A stretch of DNA of 64,000 nt from assembly GCA_035772405.1 (NCBI GenBank), contig JAYKKM010000121.1:1412501-1476500 (forward strand), written 5' to 3'. Source of the DNA: Chrysogorgia sp. JL179-B06 (taxonomy: Eukaryota; Cnidaria; Anthozoa; Scleralcyonacea; Chrysogorgiidae). Below, piece after piece: positions 1-11,079 of the stretch. Below the pieces are notes generated by a model that saw only the letters and a list, made by a program, of their open reading frames with translations, had not been told where the DNA came from and made no database searches. The first letter of the stretch is position 1; every line of letters begins with the position of its first letter. Made by a program: the position numbers and the translations under genes.

Positions 1-2
1 TT

Positions 3-429
3 CTCAAATTTGCTGAAGAGAAGATCACTCCAGACATTGTTTGTGAACTTTCTGTCTACGATTTGCAGTTACTTGTCTTCGCAGTTGCGCTGATATTCTT
101 CCGAAAGTAAGTAGTGGTCCATAGTTGTGGAGCGCCAAAGTTTCAAATCCCAAAGAGTGTGCTGGCAAACCTTCATGATGAAAGGTTTTCCATAAATGAA
201 ATCGAATCTTAAGCATTTCGGGAAGTACATTTTGCAGAAGGATGAGAACGTTTGGGTTTAGCAAGTTGGCATTCAGCGAAATTTCAGCTGATGATCTTGA
301 TCATGCAGTTAATAACATGTCAAGATTTCCCTCGATGGACAGAATATGTTGAAACAAATTCTCAGTAGTAAGAGAATTAAGGTACAACATGTGAGATTGT
401 GGGATAGCATTCAGAGTTGATTCATATAA
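3..429 (+). pseudogene. N-terminal fragment of an integrase-type transposase
   Basis: Frame 3 reads an open stretch (positions 3-113) containing ITPDIVCELS and SVYDLQLL. After frame changes it continues as CGAPKF, an HTH-like stretch with SINEIESILSISGS, and VQHVRLWDSIQ just before position 430. This order (leader, helix-turn-helix, VQHxRLRD) is what I know from the N-terminal half of animal integrase core domain proteins. The catalytic core resumes at 7117 after three inserted elements, so this is the first of five pieces of one gene. It is cut by the window start and carries several frameshifts. The family call rests on order and motifs, not on a search. Confidence 0.6.
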
Positions 430-860
430 TAGTCCGGGAGCAAGTGTAATCCCGTGGGAATCTCAGGTTGCAAGCAGGTCACCATCTAAATGTGTTAAGG
501 GCACCCTAAATAACTAAAAAAAAATTGGTGGCACTCTTGTAACTTGCACCGAGGGATTGTATGGGGGCTTTTAAAAATGACGTAATTTCACAGCATGAAA
601 ACGAGGCTGACATAAAAATGGCTATTCCCACCATTTTAACGAAATCATACCAAAATTGCAGAGATTATGTTTCTCAATGAGATATATGATATTATACAAT
701 ACCAGCTCCATCGCATTAAAGCTAGCATGGAAACGAGGCTCTGGTTATACAATGGTAACTTTATTCCGTTTCAAGGAAATTTAACAACAAAAGTTGCAAG
801 GAATATATTTCTCAGTGTTTTAAATTATATTAATGGCGTTTCTGATCATTTTCATGGTTA
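430..860 (+). repeat. Left inverted terminal repeat of the Academ-like element
   Basis: About 430 bases that pair in inverted orientation with 6051-6494. Matched landmarks are the TAGTCC terminus, ggtggcactc near 520, a gacgtaatttcacagcatg block near 580-598, and ttctgatcat near 840. The repeat contains no coding sequence I can support. Indels and substitutions show the two arms have diverged since insertion. Confidence 0.8.
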
Positions 861-1188
861 CGTGACGAAGATAACATGGAAACGAGGCTGTCGTACTGAG
901 GCAACAAACTTTCTACCGTTTTCTATAAAATTGTACAAATTAGTAACAAGAGTCACTGGTTACTATATTTAAAAAAAAATTATAAAAATAGTTAGAATAT
1001 GTTGTTTAATTATAAAAGTACAATCGGAAAACCTGTGCTTAGAACATCGGATGGAGCATGCACCATTTTAAGGCACATTGGTCAGCGGTAATTCCCATCG
1101 AAATATAGGTCCGCCATCTTGAATTGCAAACCATGTAGATCTGTAAAAAATTAGGCGATGCGATGGAAATCGACAATCTATCCATAAA

Positions 1189-4100
1189 TTGAAGTCTTTG
1201 TTTAGTTTGCCAATTGGAAAAGGAAGTGAACTCGTAGAAAATCTATCTTGTCACGAAGCATTGCTAGAAGCAATTAGTACAAGAGCTAGTTATGGCGAAA
1301 CTAAGTACGTAGAGATCTGGGCATATTTGAAAGCTTTTAATTCTCAAGAGTTGAAAGTAAAAGCAGCAACGTGGCATCGCAAATGCTATCAAGAAGCAAC
1401 TCATTCTGGGATGGTGAAACGGGCGAGGGAAAGATACGAACGCGAACTGCTGGCCTAAGTGGGAAAAAAAGAAAAGAAACCCAGCCTTCAACACCCCAGG
1501 CTCAGCTCACTCGTTCAATGACAGCGCCATACAACAAAGACGTGTGTTTTTTCTGCGATAAGGCAGCAGGCTATCGAGAAAATCTCCAGGCTGTTAGCAC
1601 CCATTCTGCAGGCAAGTCACTTCATGATGCCATTGAAATTTCAGGCAATGATAACCTGCGAGTTAAACTATCTACTGCAGTGGACCTGAAAGATGCTCAC
1701 GCAATTGATATTAAATATCACAAAAAGTGCTGGGGAAATAACGTTTCCACTGTGCTTCGTCAGTCCCCGACTGCAGGACCATCAAGCTCATCTGGCACTT
1801 CAGTAGCAGCAGAAATCGCAGCCAAAATAGAGTTCTTGACTACTACCGAGATAGCTTTAAGGAATGGCAATGTGCTAATTATGTCAGAGCTACATGCTGC
1901 TTATGACAGTATCCTGGACGAAAATGGCGTAGAAAAGACCTGCTGTCGTAAAGCGCTGAAACAGCTGATAACAGGCGAGATTGATGAAGTTGAGTTTCAC
2001 AAGCCTAAAAGAGTAAATGAATCGGAGAGTGACCATCAAGGGGACCAGAGATGCAGCTGTGCAATTGGCGGAACAGGAAAGTGACATGAACGACGACATG
2101 AACACACTGTATAATGCAGCGCTACATTTGAGAAAGTCTATTAATAAGTACAAAAAGTGGGTGTTTGAAGGTTCACTGGAAACTCTACCCAAAGATCATT
2201 TTCCAGAAGAACTATACTGCTTTTTTCGATGGATGATAAACGGCCCCAATATTACTCTATCTACAGAAAAGAAATGCAACGAAGTTCACAAGCGTGCTAT
2301 GAGTTTGGTCCTAACTGGACGTCAGATTGGTAACAAGAAGTCAGATGTAATCAAGTCAAGCCGTGAAATGCCGCAGCAGTTAGCAGTTGGTCTCGCTGTC
2401 CATCAGTCTGTTAGAAGTAAAAATTTGGTCAACTTTCTTCATGGGTTTGGGATGTCCATGGAGTATAACAGACTTTTGTGAGTGGAGTCGCAAATAGAAG
2501 GTGCAGTATTGAAGCGAATGGAAGAGAATGGTGGATTGTTTCTGCCGCCCGACATAGTGAACGGGAGGCATGTTTTCTTTGCCATCGACAACGTCGATTT
2601 CGCGGAAGATACATATGATGATGGGCGTAGCACGTTGCATGGAACGGCAATGGCGATTTATCAGAAGTGTCATGTGAATGACGATAATACACAACTCAGG
2701 TAGGCATGCTGTGGCATAACACTAACCAAATAGTCTGTCTCGCATCAGTTATTTCAGATCCGTTTCCATTGACAATACATGTATTTGTTTCATTTCAACA
2801 TTAGTTTGGCTACAGACGGAGCAAGCCTGGCGAGATCTGTCAAAGACCTGCCTGCATCGATATCCACTTTGCTGGAATGTCATGTTCTGATCAGGAAGAT
2901 TGTGCATGGCTATTGGCACGTTCCTTGTCTAGAGAACAACATTATCCCACCGATGCACCAGTACGTTCCGAAGATCATCCACGCCAAAGTAAAGTTCCTG
3001 TCTGGTCTGCTTACAACTCCATTGTCGGTGAAGCCCTCCCAGTAACAAGAGTATGTGCGCCTCCTTTAATTGCAGCTCCAGCACACGAGTGGAGCACCCT
3101 TCTTACAGTGCTCAAGCAAGCTCAAGCAATCAATGTTAAAGTCGTAGGCCAACAAAGGAAGACCGTCATCTCGCTCGACATGGGTCTATATATGCCAGCC
3201 AAGAAGTTGCAGATGGGTCGTGAAGATCTTAACAACATCATACTTCGCCCAGGAGAGCTGCACATCGTTATGGCCCAACTAAGGACCATTGGCGCGTTCA
3301 TCGAAAATAATGGTATCGACATGGCGTGGGTGGAGTCCGACATCTATGGTCCGTCTACCGTGAAACAGATCCTAGAAGGCAAGCATGTGATGAAAAGAGC
3401 CCAGGCAGCACATCTGGTTACGTTGCAGTCCCTCTTCAATCTGTACCAAGAAACGTTTCTGAGCGCGGAAGAAGGTGAATGCAAGGAAGACCTGACGAAG
3501 CTAGCCAAGGAGTTGGAAGACGCATGCTCCAGCGGAGAGAAACAAGACGTAGAGGAAGTACAGAAGCGAATGATCCATGCTCTTGAGTCCATGGACATCA
3601 TGAAGAAGATGGCTGAGTTGATGGTCGACACGCTAATAATCCAATGTTCAAGGTTTTCCGGCAGTATATGTCAATGGTATTGGAGATGATGATGTTCGCA
3701 CTGCCAACTGGAAGCTTCACCTGCAAGCCCTTGAGATATTTTCCAAGTATTTTTTCTCCCACGATCGCCTCAATTATGCAAGAATGATTCCTTTGTATCT
3801 AGCCGAAATGAAGTCTCTGCAAAGCAGCGATCCTGACATCTACAGTGAATTCCAAGATGGGAACTGGGTGGTCAACAAGAATTCCCGTGTACCCTTCTGT
3901 GGCCTTGGTGCTGACCACACCCTGGAGCACATCAACCGCTCAATGAAGGTGAGTGGAGGCTTGGTCGGGATAACCCTCAATCCTAGTGCTCGCGCAAAGT
4001 TCTTCTTAATTGCACCAGAACTTGCCCGATTAACCGAGCAAGTCAAGGATATGGCAGGTGTAACTTCCACGATTCAAGACCGACACCATAACCTCACTAC

Positions 4101-4332
4101 TCCCGTGTTGTCTCGTGAAGAGAAAAACGTCAACAAGCTGACCACCACAATCGCAAGTTACACCAACCCCTTTACTGAGCCAGGAGAAGATCTCTTTAAT
4201 ATTGTTACTAAAGTAGTGATGCCTGAGGATGTCAAACGTGATCTCTGTGCGCAAAGTTCTGAAGGAGATAATCTTCTCAAAACGTTTGTCACGGAACGCA
4301 TTCAGAAAGGTAACGTAAATCTGTGGTCATGA
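1189..4332 (+). pseudogene. Academ-like transposase, N-terminal and DDE part, frameshifted
   Basis: Pieces in several frames give one protein in order. First come two zinc-binding modules: WHRKCYQEATH at about 1370, then CFFCD near 1550 with KYHKKCW near 1718. A catalytic-looking block follows with AIDNVDFAEDTYDD near 2580. Next is a long middle part with WSAYNSIVG, APAHEW and RPGELHIVMAQLRTIGAFIE (about 3000-3310), and finally ADHTLEHINRSMKVSGG near 3915, which supplies a plausible acidic residue. Breaks include a frame change near 1440, an in-frame tga at 2479, a possible intron after 2700, a frame change near 2880 and another near 3700. The tga at 4330-4332 separates it from the nuclease part, which was probably the same protein. 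Confidence 0.7.
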
Positions 4333-6038
4333 ATGAAAAAGCGCAAGCTTCTAACCTGGAAATCTACCAGTAAGAAAACCGATATTACTGTCAACAACAC
4401 GATTGTAGAGCTGCAAGAAGACCGAAGTTTGTTTGCTCGCATGATGATGGTGTGCCAGTCTCGACCAGAAATCAACCTACAAGAAGCAATAGGCATGTAC
4501 GAGTTCAACCTGGTGCCAAGGTCACTTTTTGCAGCTGATGGCACAATGTTGCATTGCTCAACCAAGAATGCACTGATGAGCTTAATCGAGAAAGAGGCAC
4601 AGGCAACCACTTCCAGTAACGCGCCAACAGCAGTACCAGTGGTGCGAAACAAGGTAGTTATAGTTGATGGCATGGCAGAGCTACAGTCGCTTGATAAACC
4701 AGCAGCCATAACCAACTGTGCCAACCTCGGTAGTTATAGGTAGTTATAGTGGATGGCATGGCAGAGCTACAGTCGCTTGATAAACCAGCAGCCATAACCA
4801 ACTGTGCCAACCTCGCTGAACACTTTACAGATAAATTTCTGCAGAAGTACAGCGACAGTGATGAACTGCACCTGCTTTTCGACCGATATGACGTCCCTTG
4901 TTCTTTGAAGTCTGCTACCCGAGGACGAAGGCAAGGCGATCAGCATCCAGTCTACTACCGAATAACCGACTCCACTCACATTGCTAAGGTACCAATGAAG
5001 CGTCTGCTAGGTCATGGAAAAACCAAGATGGAGTTGACAGAGTATTTATCAGCCAAGACACTCCAGAAGGCAGAGAGCAGGGGAAAGAATCTCGTTGTTG
5101 TGGCGTGGGGAGTCAACTGTCACGCAACACCACGAGTTGTCACGCACCTTAGAAGCAGTCAGGAAGAGGCAGACACCAAGATGCTTCTCCACGCTGTCGA
5201 TGCTGCTGTAAGCGGAGCAACAGAGATCAACATCTGTTCCCCTGATACAGATGTCTTCATTCTTTCCTTGAGAAGATATCCAGAGCTCTGTGATGATGTG
5301 AGTTTTGTCACTGGAACTGCAGTGCGCCACCGAGTGATCAAGCTAAAGCCTATTGTGCAGGCCCTCGGTAGTACGAATGTTGCAGCGTTGCCCGCCCTTC
5401 ATGCCATGAGTGGTGCTGACGTAACGGGGTGCTTTGCCGGAAAAGCAAAGCTGACATGGTGGAAAATCTTCAAAGAAGCTGACGAAGGAACCATCACTGG
5501 CCTGGCAGACCTAGGCACGATAGACCAGCCAACAACAGATACCATGGCTGCCATAGAGAAGCTTGTATGCCAATTGTATGTGCACAAGACGGAAATGACG
5601 AAGGTCAAGGAACTGAGATGGTGGCTGTTCCGGAAGAGGCAGGCTCAGTCCGAGAAATTGCCGCCTACACAAGAGGCTCTCCGCCAGGCAATCATGAGGG
5701 CTAACCACCAGGCAATGGTGTGGGACCTGGACACTGTAGCTGAACCACAGCTTCCTTCACCAGAAGCCTCTGGCTGGAAGTTGGAGGGCGACGAATGGGT
5801 CCCTGTGATGACTTCTCAACTGCCTGCACCAGAAGCTGTCATCCAGCTAGTAAAGTGTGGATGTTCCAAAAGCCGATGTTCTACGAATAGATGCAACTGT
5901 CGGAGGGCCAAACTGAACTGCACCGACTTATGTAGCTGCTCTGATAGCAATGTTCCGTGCGACAATCAGCTAGAAGATGATGATGATTTTGAAGAGGACA
6001 CGCACGTGGAGTACGAGAGTGATGAGAGCGATAGCTGA
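4333..6038 (+). pseudogene. XPG/FEN-like nuclease with C-terminal CXC domain (Academ-like)
   Basis: The N-region looks like XPG-N, with VVIVDGMAELQ near 4655 and LLFDRYDVPCSLKSATR near 4875. The I-region carries EEADTKMLLHA near 5165 and CSPDTDVFIL near 5234. ALHAMSGADVTGCFAGKAK near 5395 resembles the helix-hairpin segment after the XPG-I acidic residues. The tail has CGCSKSRCSTNRCNCRR and CTDLCSCSDSNVPC (5857-5970), the repeated CxC pattern of tesmin/TSO1-type DNA-binding domains, and ends in an acidic DDDDFEED stretch. In XPG enzymes the acidic residues bind metal for flap cleavage; a role in transposition is inferred. The frame breaks at 4741, beside an internal duplication. Confidence 0.75.
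4653..4815 (+). repeat. 76-bp tandem duplication inside the nuclease gene
   Basis: The block beginning ggtagttatag and ending aacctc occurs at 4653-4728 and again from 4739, joined by a third partial ggtagttata start (4729-4738). It duplicates the first XPG-N strand (DGMAELQSLDKP) and breaks the frame with a tag stop. The copies differ at one visible base (ttgatgg versus tggatgg), so the event is recent relative to the other decay. Confidence 0.9.
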
Positions 6039-6050
6039 TGCAAAGATACA

Positions 6051-6494
6051 GCCATGATCAGAAATACCATTAATATAATTTAAAACACTGAGAAATATAT
6101 TCCTTGCAACTTTTGTGAAATTTCCTTTAAACGGAATAAAGTTACCATTGTATAACCAGAGCCTCGTTTCCATGCCAGCGTTGCACGCGACTAGGCAGTA
6201 GAGCTGGTATTGTATAATATCATATCCCATTGAGAAACAAAATCTGTGCAATTTTGGTATGATTTCGTTAAAATGGTGGGAAGTAATAGCCATTTTTATG
6301 TCAGAGCCTCGTTTTCATGCTGTGAAATTACGTCATTTTTAAAAACCCCCATAAAATTCCTCGGTGCAAGCTACACGAGTGCCACCAATTTTTTTTTGGT
6401 TATTTAGGGTCCCCTTAACACATTTTGATGGGTGACCTGCTTGCAGCCTGAGATTCCCATGGGATTTTAATATGAGACATTTGCTCCTGGACTA
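6051..6494 (-). repeat. Right inverted terminal repeat of the Academ-like element
   Basis: Inverted partner of 430-860, ending ggacta at 6494 and followed by the taa duplication at 6495-6497. It starts immediately after the stop codon region of the XPG/CXC reading frame. Confidence 0.8.
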
Positions 6495-6497
6495 TAA

Positions 6498-6558
6498 GGA
6501 GTTGAAGGAAGAAAACGTGCTACATTACATCGTGTGTATAACGTGCGTGTCCTAACGC
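6498..6558 (+). pseudogene. Integrase fragment 2 (short linker before the DDE core)
   Basis: Read from 6498, the frame gives GVEGRKRATLHRVYNVRVLT. The RRVYNV motif normally lies just upstream of the first catalytic Asp in this integrase type. It lies between the right end of the Academ-like element and the start of the next MITE, and bridges the pieces at 3-429 and 7117-7410. Confidence 0.6.
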
Positions 6559-7113
6559 GTTTTAGTATCAACCAACTAGTGGTCTATTACAAATTCGGCA
6601 TTCTGATTGGCTGAGCTACTCACTGTCTATTGGTGATAGACGGTGAGTAGCGTTACCCAACCACAAACCTTCTTATGCTGGAATATTCCTATCCTGACCA
6701 ATCAGAAGCCACGACATATTCAAGCTGCACGGCCAAACCTGGAATCTAGTCCAAACATGGCGTCTGCTAAAATTTATATACGAGTGATGAAATCATGAAA
6801 ACATTGGCCCGAAAGTAATGGCAAATTGTTCAGTTTGACATTTTCGAATAAGAAAATTAATTCGCTTATGCCTATGGAGTATATCTATACCAAATGTGAA
6901 GCAAAGTAATTACAATCTCGTTTTTTGTGAGCGATTGTTTATCATGTGTCATCGAGCAACAGCAACTCTACATTTTGAATGGGGAGACTTCTACAAACTG
7001 ATGATCTTCTACAAACTGATGACTTCTATCTGAAAATTTGGAACAATGTTAGAAAGGTTGTTTATGGTTGATACTAAAACAATTAGACAACTCGCCCTCG
7101 TTGTCTAATTGTT
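6559..7113. mobile_element. MITE with 14-15 bp inverted ends, inserted in the integrase
   Basis: The left end ttttagtatcaacca (6559) is inverted as tggttgatactaaaa at about 7064-7078. Beside the right end is a perfect hairpin, acaattagacaac / gttgtctaattgt (7079-7112). An internal segment around 6600-6640 (gctgagctactcactgtcta and flanks) recurs at 35970-36000, so the family is dispersed. No coding content. I could not fix the target duplication. Confidence 0.6.
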
Positions 7114-7116
7114 AAA

Positions 7117-7410
7117 TAGCATGTGGACACTAATCACAAGCTTCTCTGCTGGAATTTTGTAACTTTTGGTTGTGTTGATGGTTTTAGTCGACTTTTTATT
7201 GCCTTTAAATGTCTCAATAACAACAAAACAAACACTTTATTACAGTGCATCTATGGTGTTCAAACATATGGTCTACCTAGCAGGGTACAAAGTGACAACG
7301 GTTTAGAAAATGTCCATATTGCACAATTTATGATTGAGAAACATGCAGGGTGTATAATAACTGGTAAAAGCACTCACAATCAAATAATTGAGAGGTTGTG
7401 GAGAGATGTC
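7117..7410 (+). pseudogene. Integrase fragment 3: DDE catalytic core
   Basis: The core reads HVDTNHKL (first Asp), VDGFSRLFIAFKCLNNNKT, LPSRVQSDNGLENV (second Asp), then a STHNQIIERLWRDV segment supplying the Glu. This is the rve-like integrase core found in many cnidarian and fish 'integrase core domain' proteins. The frame is continuous from 7119 to the TTAA at 7411, where a MITE interrupts it. All three acidic residues are present, so this fragment decayed through insertion rather than active-site loss. Confidence 0.8.
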
Positions 7411-7414
7411 TTAA

Positions 7415-7943
7415 AGGGAAATGGCAATAAAAATTAAGTTTATCTTATTTGAAAGAACTTTTAAAATGATATATGAAGACCGTTTACAGATTTTCCATAT
7501 CGTTCTTGGTTCTGTAAATATTTCACTTCTTTTTAACAAAGAACATTGAACATTCCGCCATCTTGGATATGCATAACCATCCTTGGATATGCGTGACGTC
7601 ACAACCAGGGTAGAAATGTTTTTTATATCAGCAATTATCGAGTCATTATAGATGCTAAATCGTAGTTGTTTTGGGTGTTGTATACTTTTAAGTGAAGTAG
7701 CAATCTATTTGAACGCATTCCACTGATATTTGGACAATTATTTACAACTTTTAGAATGTTTACCCTGGTTTTAACGTCACTTAATTAGATCTAATTATAA
7801 AACAAGATGGCGGATTGCAGATATTTTTGTTCACAGATATTTCAAAAATTAAGGAAGTTATGGGGAAATTTTAAAAGGTCTTCATATATTATTTTAAATG
7901 TTCTTTCAAATGAGACAAAGAAAATTTTTATTGCCATTTCCCT
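7415..7943. mobile_element. TTAA-flanked MITE (Kolobok/piggyBac-type target), 529 bp
   Basis: The ends read agggaaatggcaataaaaat inward at 7415 and the inverted copy ends at 7943, with about 70 bp of imperfect inverted repeat. Perfect TTAA copies flank it (7411-7414 and 7944-7947). An AGGG start with TTAA fits Kolobok better than piggyBac, but only the ends are available. There is no coding content. It interrupts the integrase just after the Glu-containing motif. Confidence 0.8.
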
Positions 7944-8028
7944 TTAATGGTGTCCTGTGTTTCTACTATAATTTGTTTTAATACATTAGGGATGTGCCGG
8001 ATACCACTTTACCGGATACCGGATAGTT

Positions 8029-9140
8029 AACAATTATTCACCGAAGTGGAAGTGAATAGTGGTGGATATTTACCAAGATGCGAAGCGTTGAGGTAAATAT
8101 CCACCACTATTCACTGACACTGAGGTGAATAATTGTTTTAGCATATACCAAAACAAATTGATAAAAAATAAGTAAATTTCGGTTAGTTTCATTATAATTT
8201 AGCTAGGAATTGGTGCGAAACGCAAGGCAAAAAATGCCTTTCCATATGGCTTTCCATATTTGGAGTTGTTTATCAGTTTTGACAAGCTGACAGCAGCCGG
8301 TCGTTTTGAAAACCTTTCGAAGTTGGATCAAAGTAAGGCAAACGACAACTGGATTTTAACTCAAAGGAAATATTTTAATACTGTACATGGGAAAACCTGA
8401 GGACAAACGATAACTAATGAATTCTGGGTGAGTAAACGACAGTAATTGTTCTTTTCAAAGCGTTTTTATTTCGGTCAGTGCAATGACAATGTTTCATGTG
8501 TTTAGTCGTTGAATTTCCTTTAATTTATAAATATTTCTGTGGGTGTTTACTGTTATAAAATCGGTAGTATGTTTTCCAGGTCATTTGTTTAGTATTCAGT
8601 TCATTACTCGCCAGTTTCTTGGGCAGTGTATCGCGGTAATCTTTATGGCCGAAACCGTACTAATTATTTACGTTTTGCTTGGTTTTGTTGTAACCGAAAT
8701 GATTTTTAATGTTTGTAAATGTTCTTAAATTCTATATGAAAGGCAGTTAAAATTGTCTCAAAGTATATAAAGGCGAATATCGATATATGAACTACAGAGA
8801 ACACTTTCTTTCAAAATATTTGAACGAAAACTGACATGCAACAGTCAGTTCGCTCAATCAAGTTTGTTTTCGGAGCATATTATTCGTTGTTCTGCGGATT
8901 TTTGAGCACTTTCTATTCTCTCTTGAAACTTGTTTTTCATAAATATTAACTAAAATAATTTTCCTACATAGAGTAATTGTTTTCTACCTGCCTGCTTTTA
9001 CCAATTTCTTGCATTATGTAAAAAGAAATCGTTCAAGAGAATGACACCATGTTTTGCGAAACAGTGAATAGTGCAGGATATCCCGAGCTAGAGGAACCAA
9101 TCAGATTGTGCGAAAAGTACTATTCACTGTTTTGGTATAT
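8029..9140. repeat. Palindromic insertion nested inside the hAT relic
   Basis: Positions 8030-8143 form a near-perfect hairpin: attattcacc..agtgaatagtggtggat against its inverse around 8093-8140. Further right, agcatataccaaaaca (8143) is inverted as tgttttggtatatact (about 9130), with gtgaatagt motifs near both. It is flanked on both sides by the hAT's own ggataccggatag words, so it sits inside that element. No gene is seen in its 1.1 kb. Confidence 0.55.
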
Positions 9141-9616
9141 ACTAATATCGGATACCGGATAGTACTATTGTAATAGTAGCAGGTTTAATTACAAGGGACC
9201 AATGTAACTTCCCATGTTTCTGCTTGACCAGATATCGGTTGTCACATTAACATGGTCGGCATCTTCACTCAACTCATTCTTAACTTGCTGCACTTGCAGT
9301 TTGTACGCTTCCTCGATTGTCTCAGTTATTTTGCGGCATGTAGGCATCTGGTATCTATAGGAAATAATAAAATTATGCTTTTGTTTTAATATTCCACAAA
9401 ATCAAACATGCAAATATCGCAACATTTTAAATTCCAATGATATTTGCTGTTCTAACCTACCTGGGCTTTGCCATTTTCATGAGAGTTTTAAAGCCTTCGT
9501 CGTCAACAATTGAATAGGGTTGACAATCAAGCAAGTTAAAGGTAACGATTGGGCACAATTCGGAGGTAGCATATAACCGCAGCACCTTCCCATGACAGTA
9601 CGAATGTTAAGCTGCT

Positions 9617-9883
9617 TTAATGGTGGTTGATCTGAAACTGCTTCACCATCGGCTTTCCTATTCTTCGTAAGTGATTACTTAATGGCGTAGACGAAGATGT
9701 TGGAATAGATATTCCTCTTTTGATGCGCTCCTCGCAGGTCAGACAAAGCACGTATATTTTTTCAGCGGGGTCCTCTTTAAAAAATGACCAGACATGTCTC
9801 ATCTGAAAATTATTTGCATCAGTGAAGTCATGACCATGACAATGACTTCCTGCCTCGTACCCAAGGAAACAACCTAAGCGCAA
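9617..9883 (-). pseudogene. BED-type zinc finger fragment of a hAT transposase
   Basis: The minus-strand reading contains RHVWSFFKEDPAEKIYVLC, CLTCEERI and SSSTPLSNHLRR. The order W..F, CxxC and L..HL is that of a BED zinc finger, the N-terminal DNA-binding module of hAT transposases. It ends at 9617 with no RNase H-like core, consistent with the surrounding 8-bp TSD and hAT-like ends. Confidence 0.6.
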
Positions 9884-9952
9884 GCGGAAGTAAACACAGC
9901 ATTATCCGGTAAAAGTTTCCGGATTCCGGATCCGGCACACCCTATAATACAC

Positions 9953-10252
9953 GGAAGAGGCTAGTTTCCTTGAACCGCTGAATGATCATCATGTTTATTT
10001 TCCCAAAATAAATGAGAAGTTGGAAACATGGCAGAATGCCTGGGCACGGCATAGGCTATGTACCAAAAGATCATCACCAATGCAGATGTGGCTATCTGGT
10101 CAGCTACAAAACACTCTTGGTTGTATGGTGTTCACGGTAATATTGGTGAAGCTAAAAATGTCAAGCAGCACCCAATTTTCAACCCACCACAAGTGGAGCT
10201 ATTAGTGAATATTGTTTGCAAGAGATGGCATATCGAGTCCCCATCACATTGA
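9953..10252 (+). pseudogene. Integrase fragments 4 and 5: C-terminal part
   Basis: The 39 bases between the TTAA MITE and the hAT (7948-7986) read as the start of a VLCFYYNLF-type motif. The reading resumes at 9953 with EEASFLEPLNDHH, LETWQNAWARHRL and MWLSGQLQN. In this integrase family the E..LDPLND, WQNAWARHRLRT and QLQNP motifs follow the Glu in exactly this order. A frame change occurs near 10060. The gene fades after about 10250. Confidence 0.65.
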
Positions 10253-11079
10253 CATCCAATAACTATGGTATTGATAAATTTGAAGAAACTCTTGGAAAAA
10301 TAATCACATTTAAATACTTTAACATTTATTTCCACAAGTACAATGTTGCGTCAATGATAACCCCAGACATAAGGTAAGAAACAAAACAATGTAAAGTTTA
10401 TCTACAACCAGTTGTTTTTTTCGCTACATTGCAATCAAAGATATGAAGTATTTATTAATAACTTGTAATTATTTGTCAATCTAATCCATTTCAAAATAAC
10501 AATTAAGGAAAGCATAATCATACAATTCAAAGACTGCAATATTATTGGTTGAGAGAGGTATCCTGCTTGGCTCTCACATGTGTAAGGTAATCGATGCATA
10601 CATTCTCACATTCAAAGCATAGATTTTCACAACCAGAACTAACTAGAGGCACAACTCGGAGGATGCAAACCATGCTATTTTCAGGTTGTTCGGAGTTCCT
10701 TTTCCACCCTGGAGTTCGTGACAGTTTACCCGTTTTACCCTATAGTTAAAAAAAACCCTGACCAGGGGAAGACCCAGGATTTTTAAAAAAAGGGGAAGAC
10801 CCAGGATTTTTAAAAAAAGGGGAGGGCCACATTAGGATGGTCTGTTGGCACGTTTATCAAAAAAATGTTGAATTTAGTAGGATTTCAGATTTGCAAAACG
10901 TGGGGGTGTCCTCCCCCACAACCCACTCTGTATAGATTGTATATTCCCATAACAACATAATTAAATGATGCTGAATAAACCTCTTCCAATTTCATACAAT
11001 CTTTGAAAACGAACAACAGATATTAACATTTTGCTTACCATTATCTTTCCAATTGTTTCATATTTATCGAAAGATGCTG
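10253..11079. other. No gene seen; short tandem repeat
   Basis: Non-coding as far as I can read. It contains a 27-bp perfect tandem duplication (ggggaagacccaggattttt plus a run of a) at about 10765-10818. Confidence 0.5.

Larger units (their letters stand above)
430..6494 (+). mobile_element. Academ-like DNA transposon, 6.07 kb, TSD taa
   Basis: Both ends read TAGTCC..GGAGC inward, and the copies are inverted. The trinucleotide taa lies directly outside each end (427-429 and 6495-6497). The interrupted integrase reading resumes at 6498, which supports the boundaries. The interior encodes a transposase with an XPG/FEN-like nuclease and a C-terminal CXC domain. An XPG-type nuclease and short 3-4 bp duplications are described for the Academ superfamily, so I assign it there. 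The gene has multiple frameshifts and stops, so the copy is dead. The superfamily label is moderately sure; the boundaries are well supported. Confidence 0.75.
7987..9944. mobile_element. hAT transposon relic, 1.96 kb, 8-bp TSD
   Basis: The ends are tagggatgtgccgg and ccggcacaccctа-type inverted copies, typical hAT termini. The flanks are taatacat (7979-7986) and taatacac (9945-9952), an 8-bp target duplication with one mismatch. A BED-like zinc finger reading lies near the right end on the minus strand. The central part (about 8029-9140) is occupied by another palindromic insertion, and no hAT transposase core remains. Confidence 0.8.
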
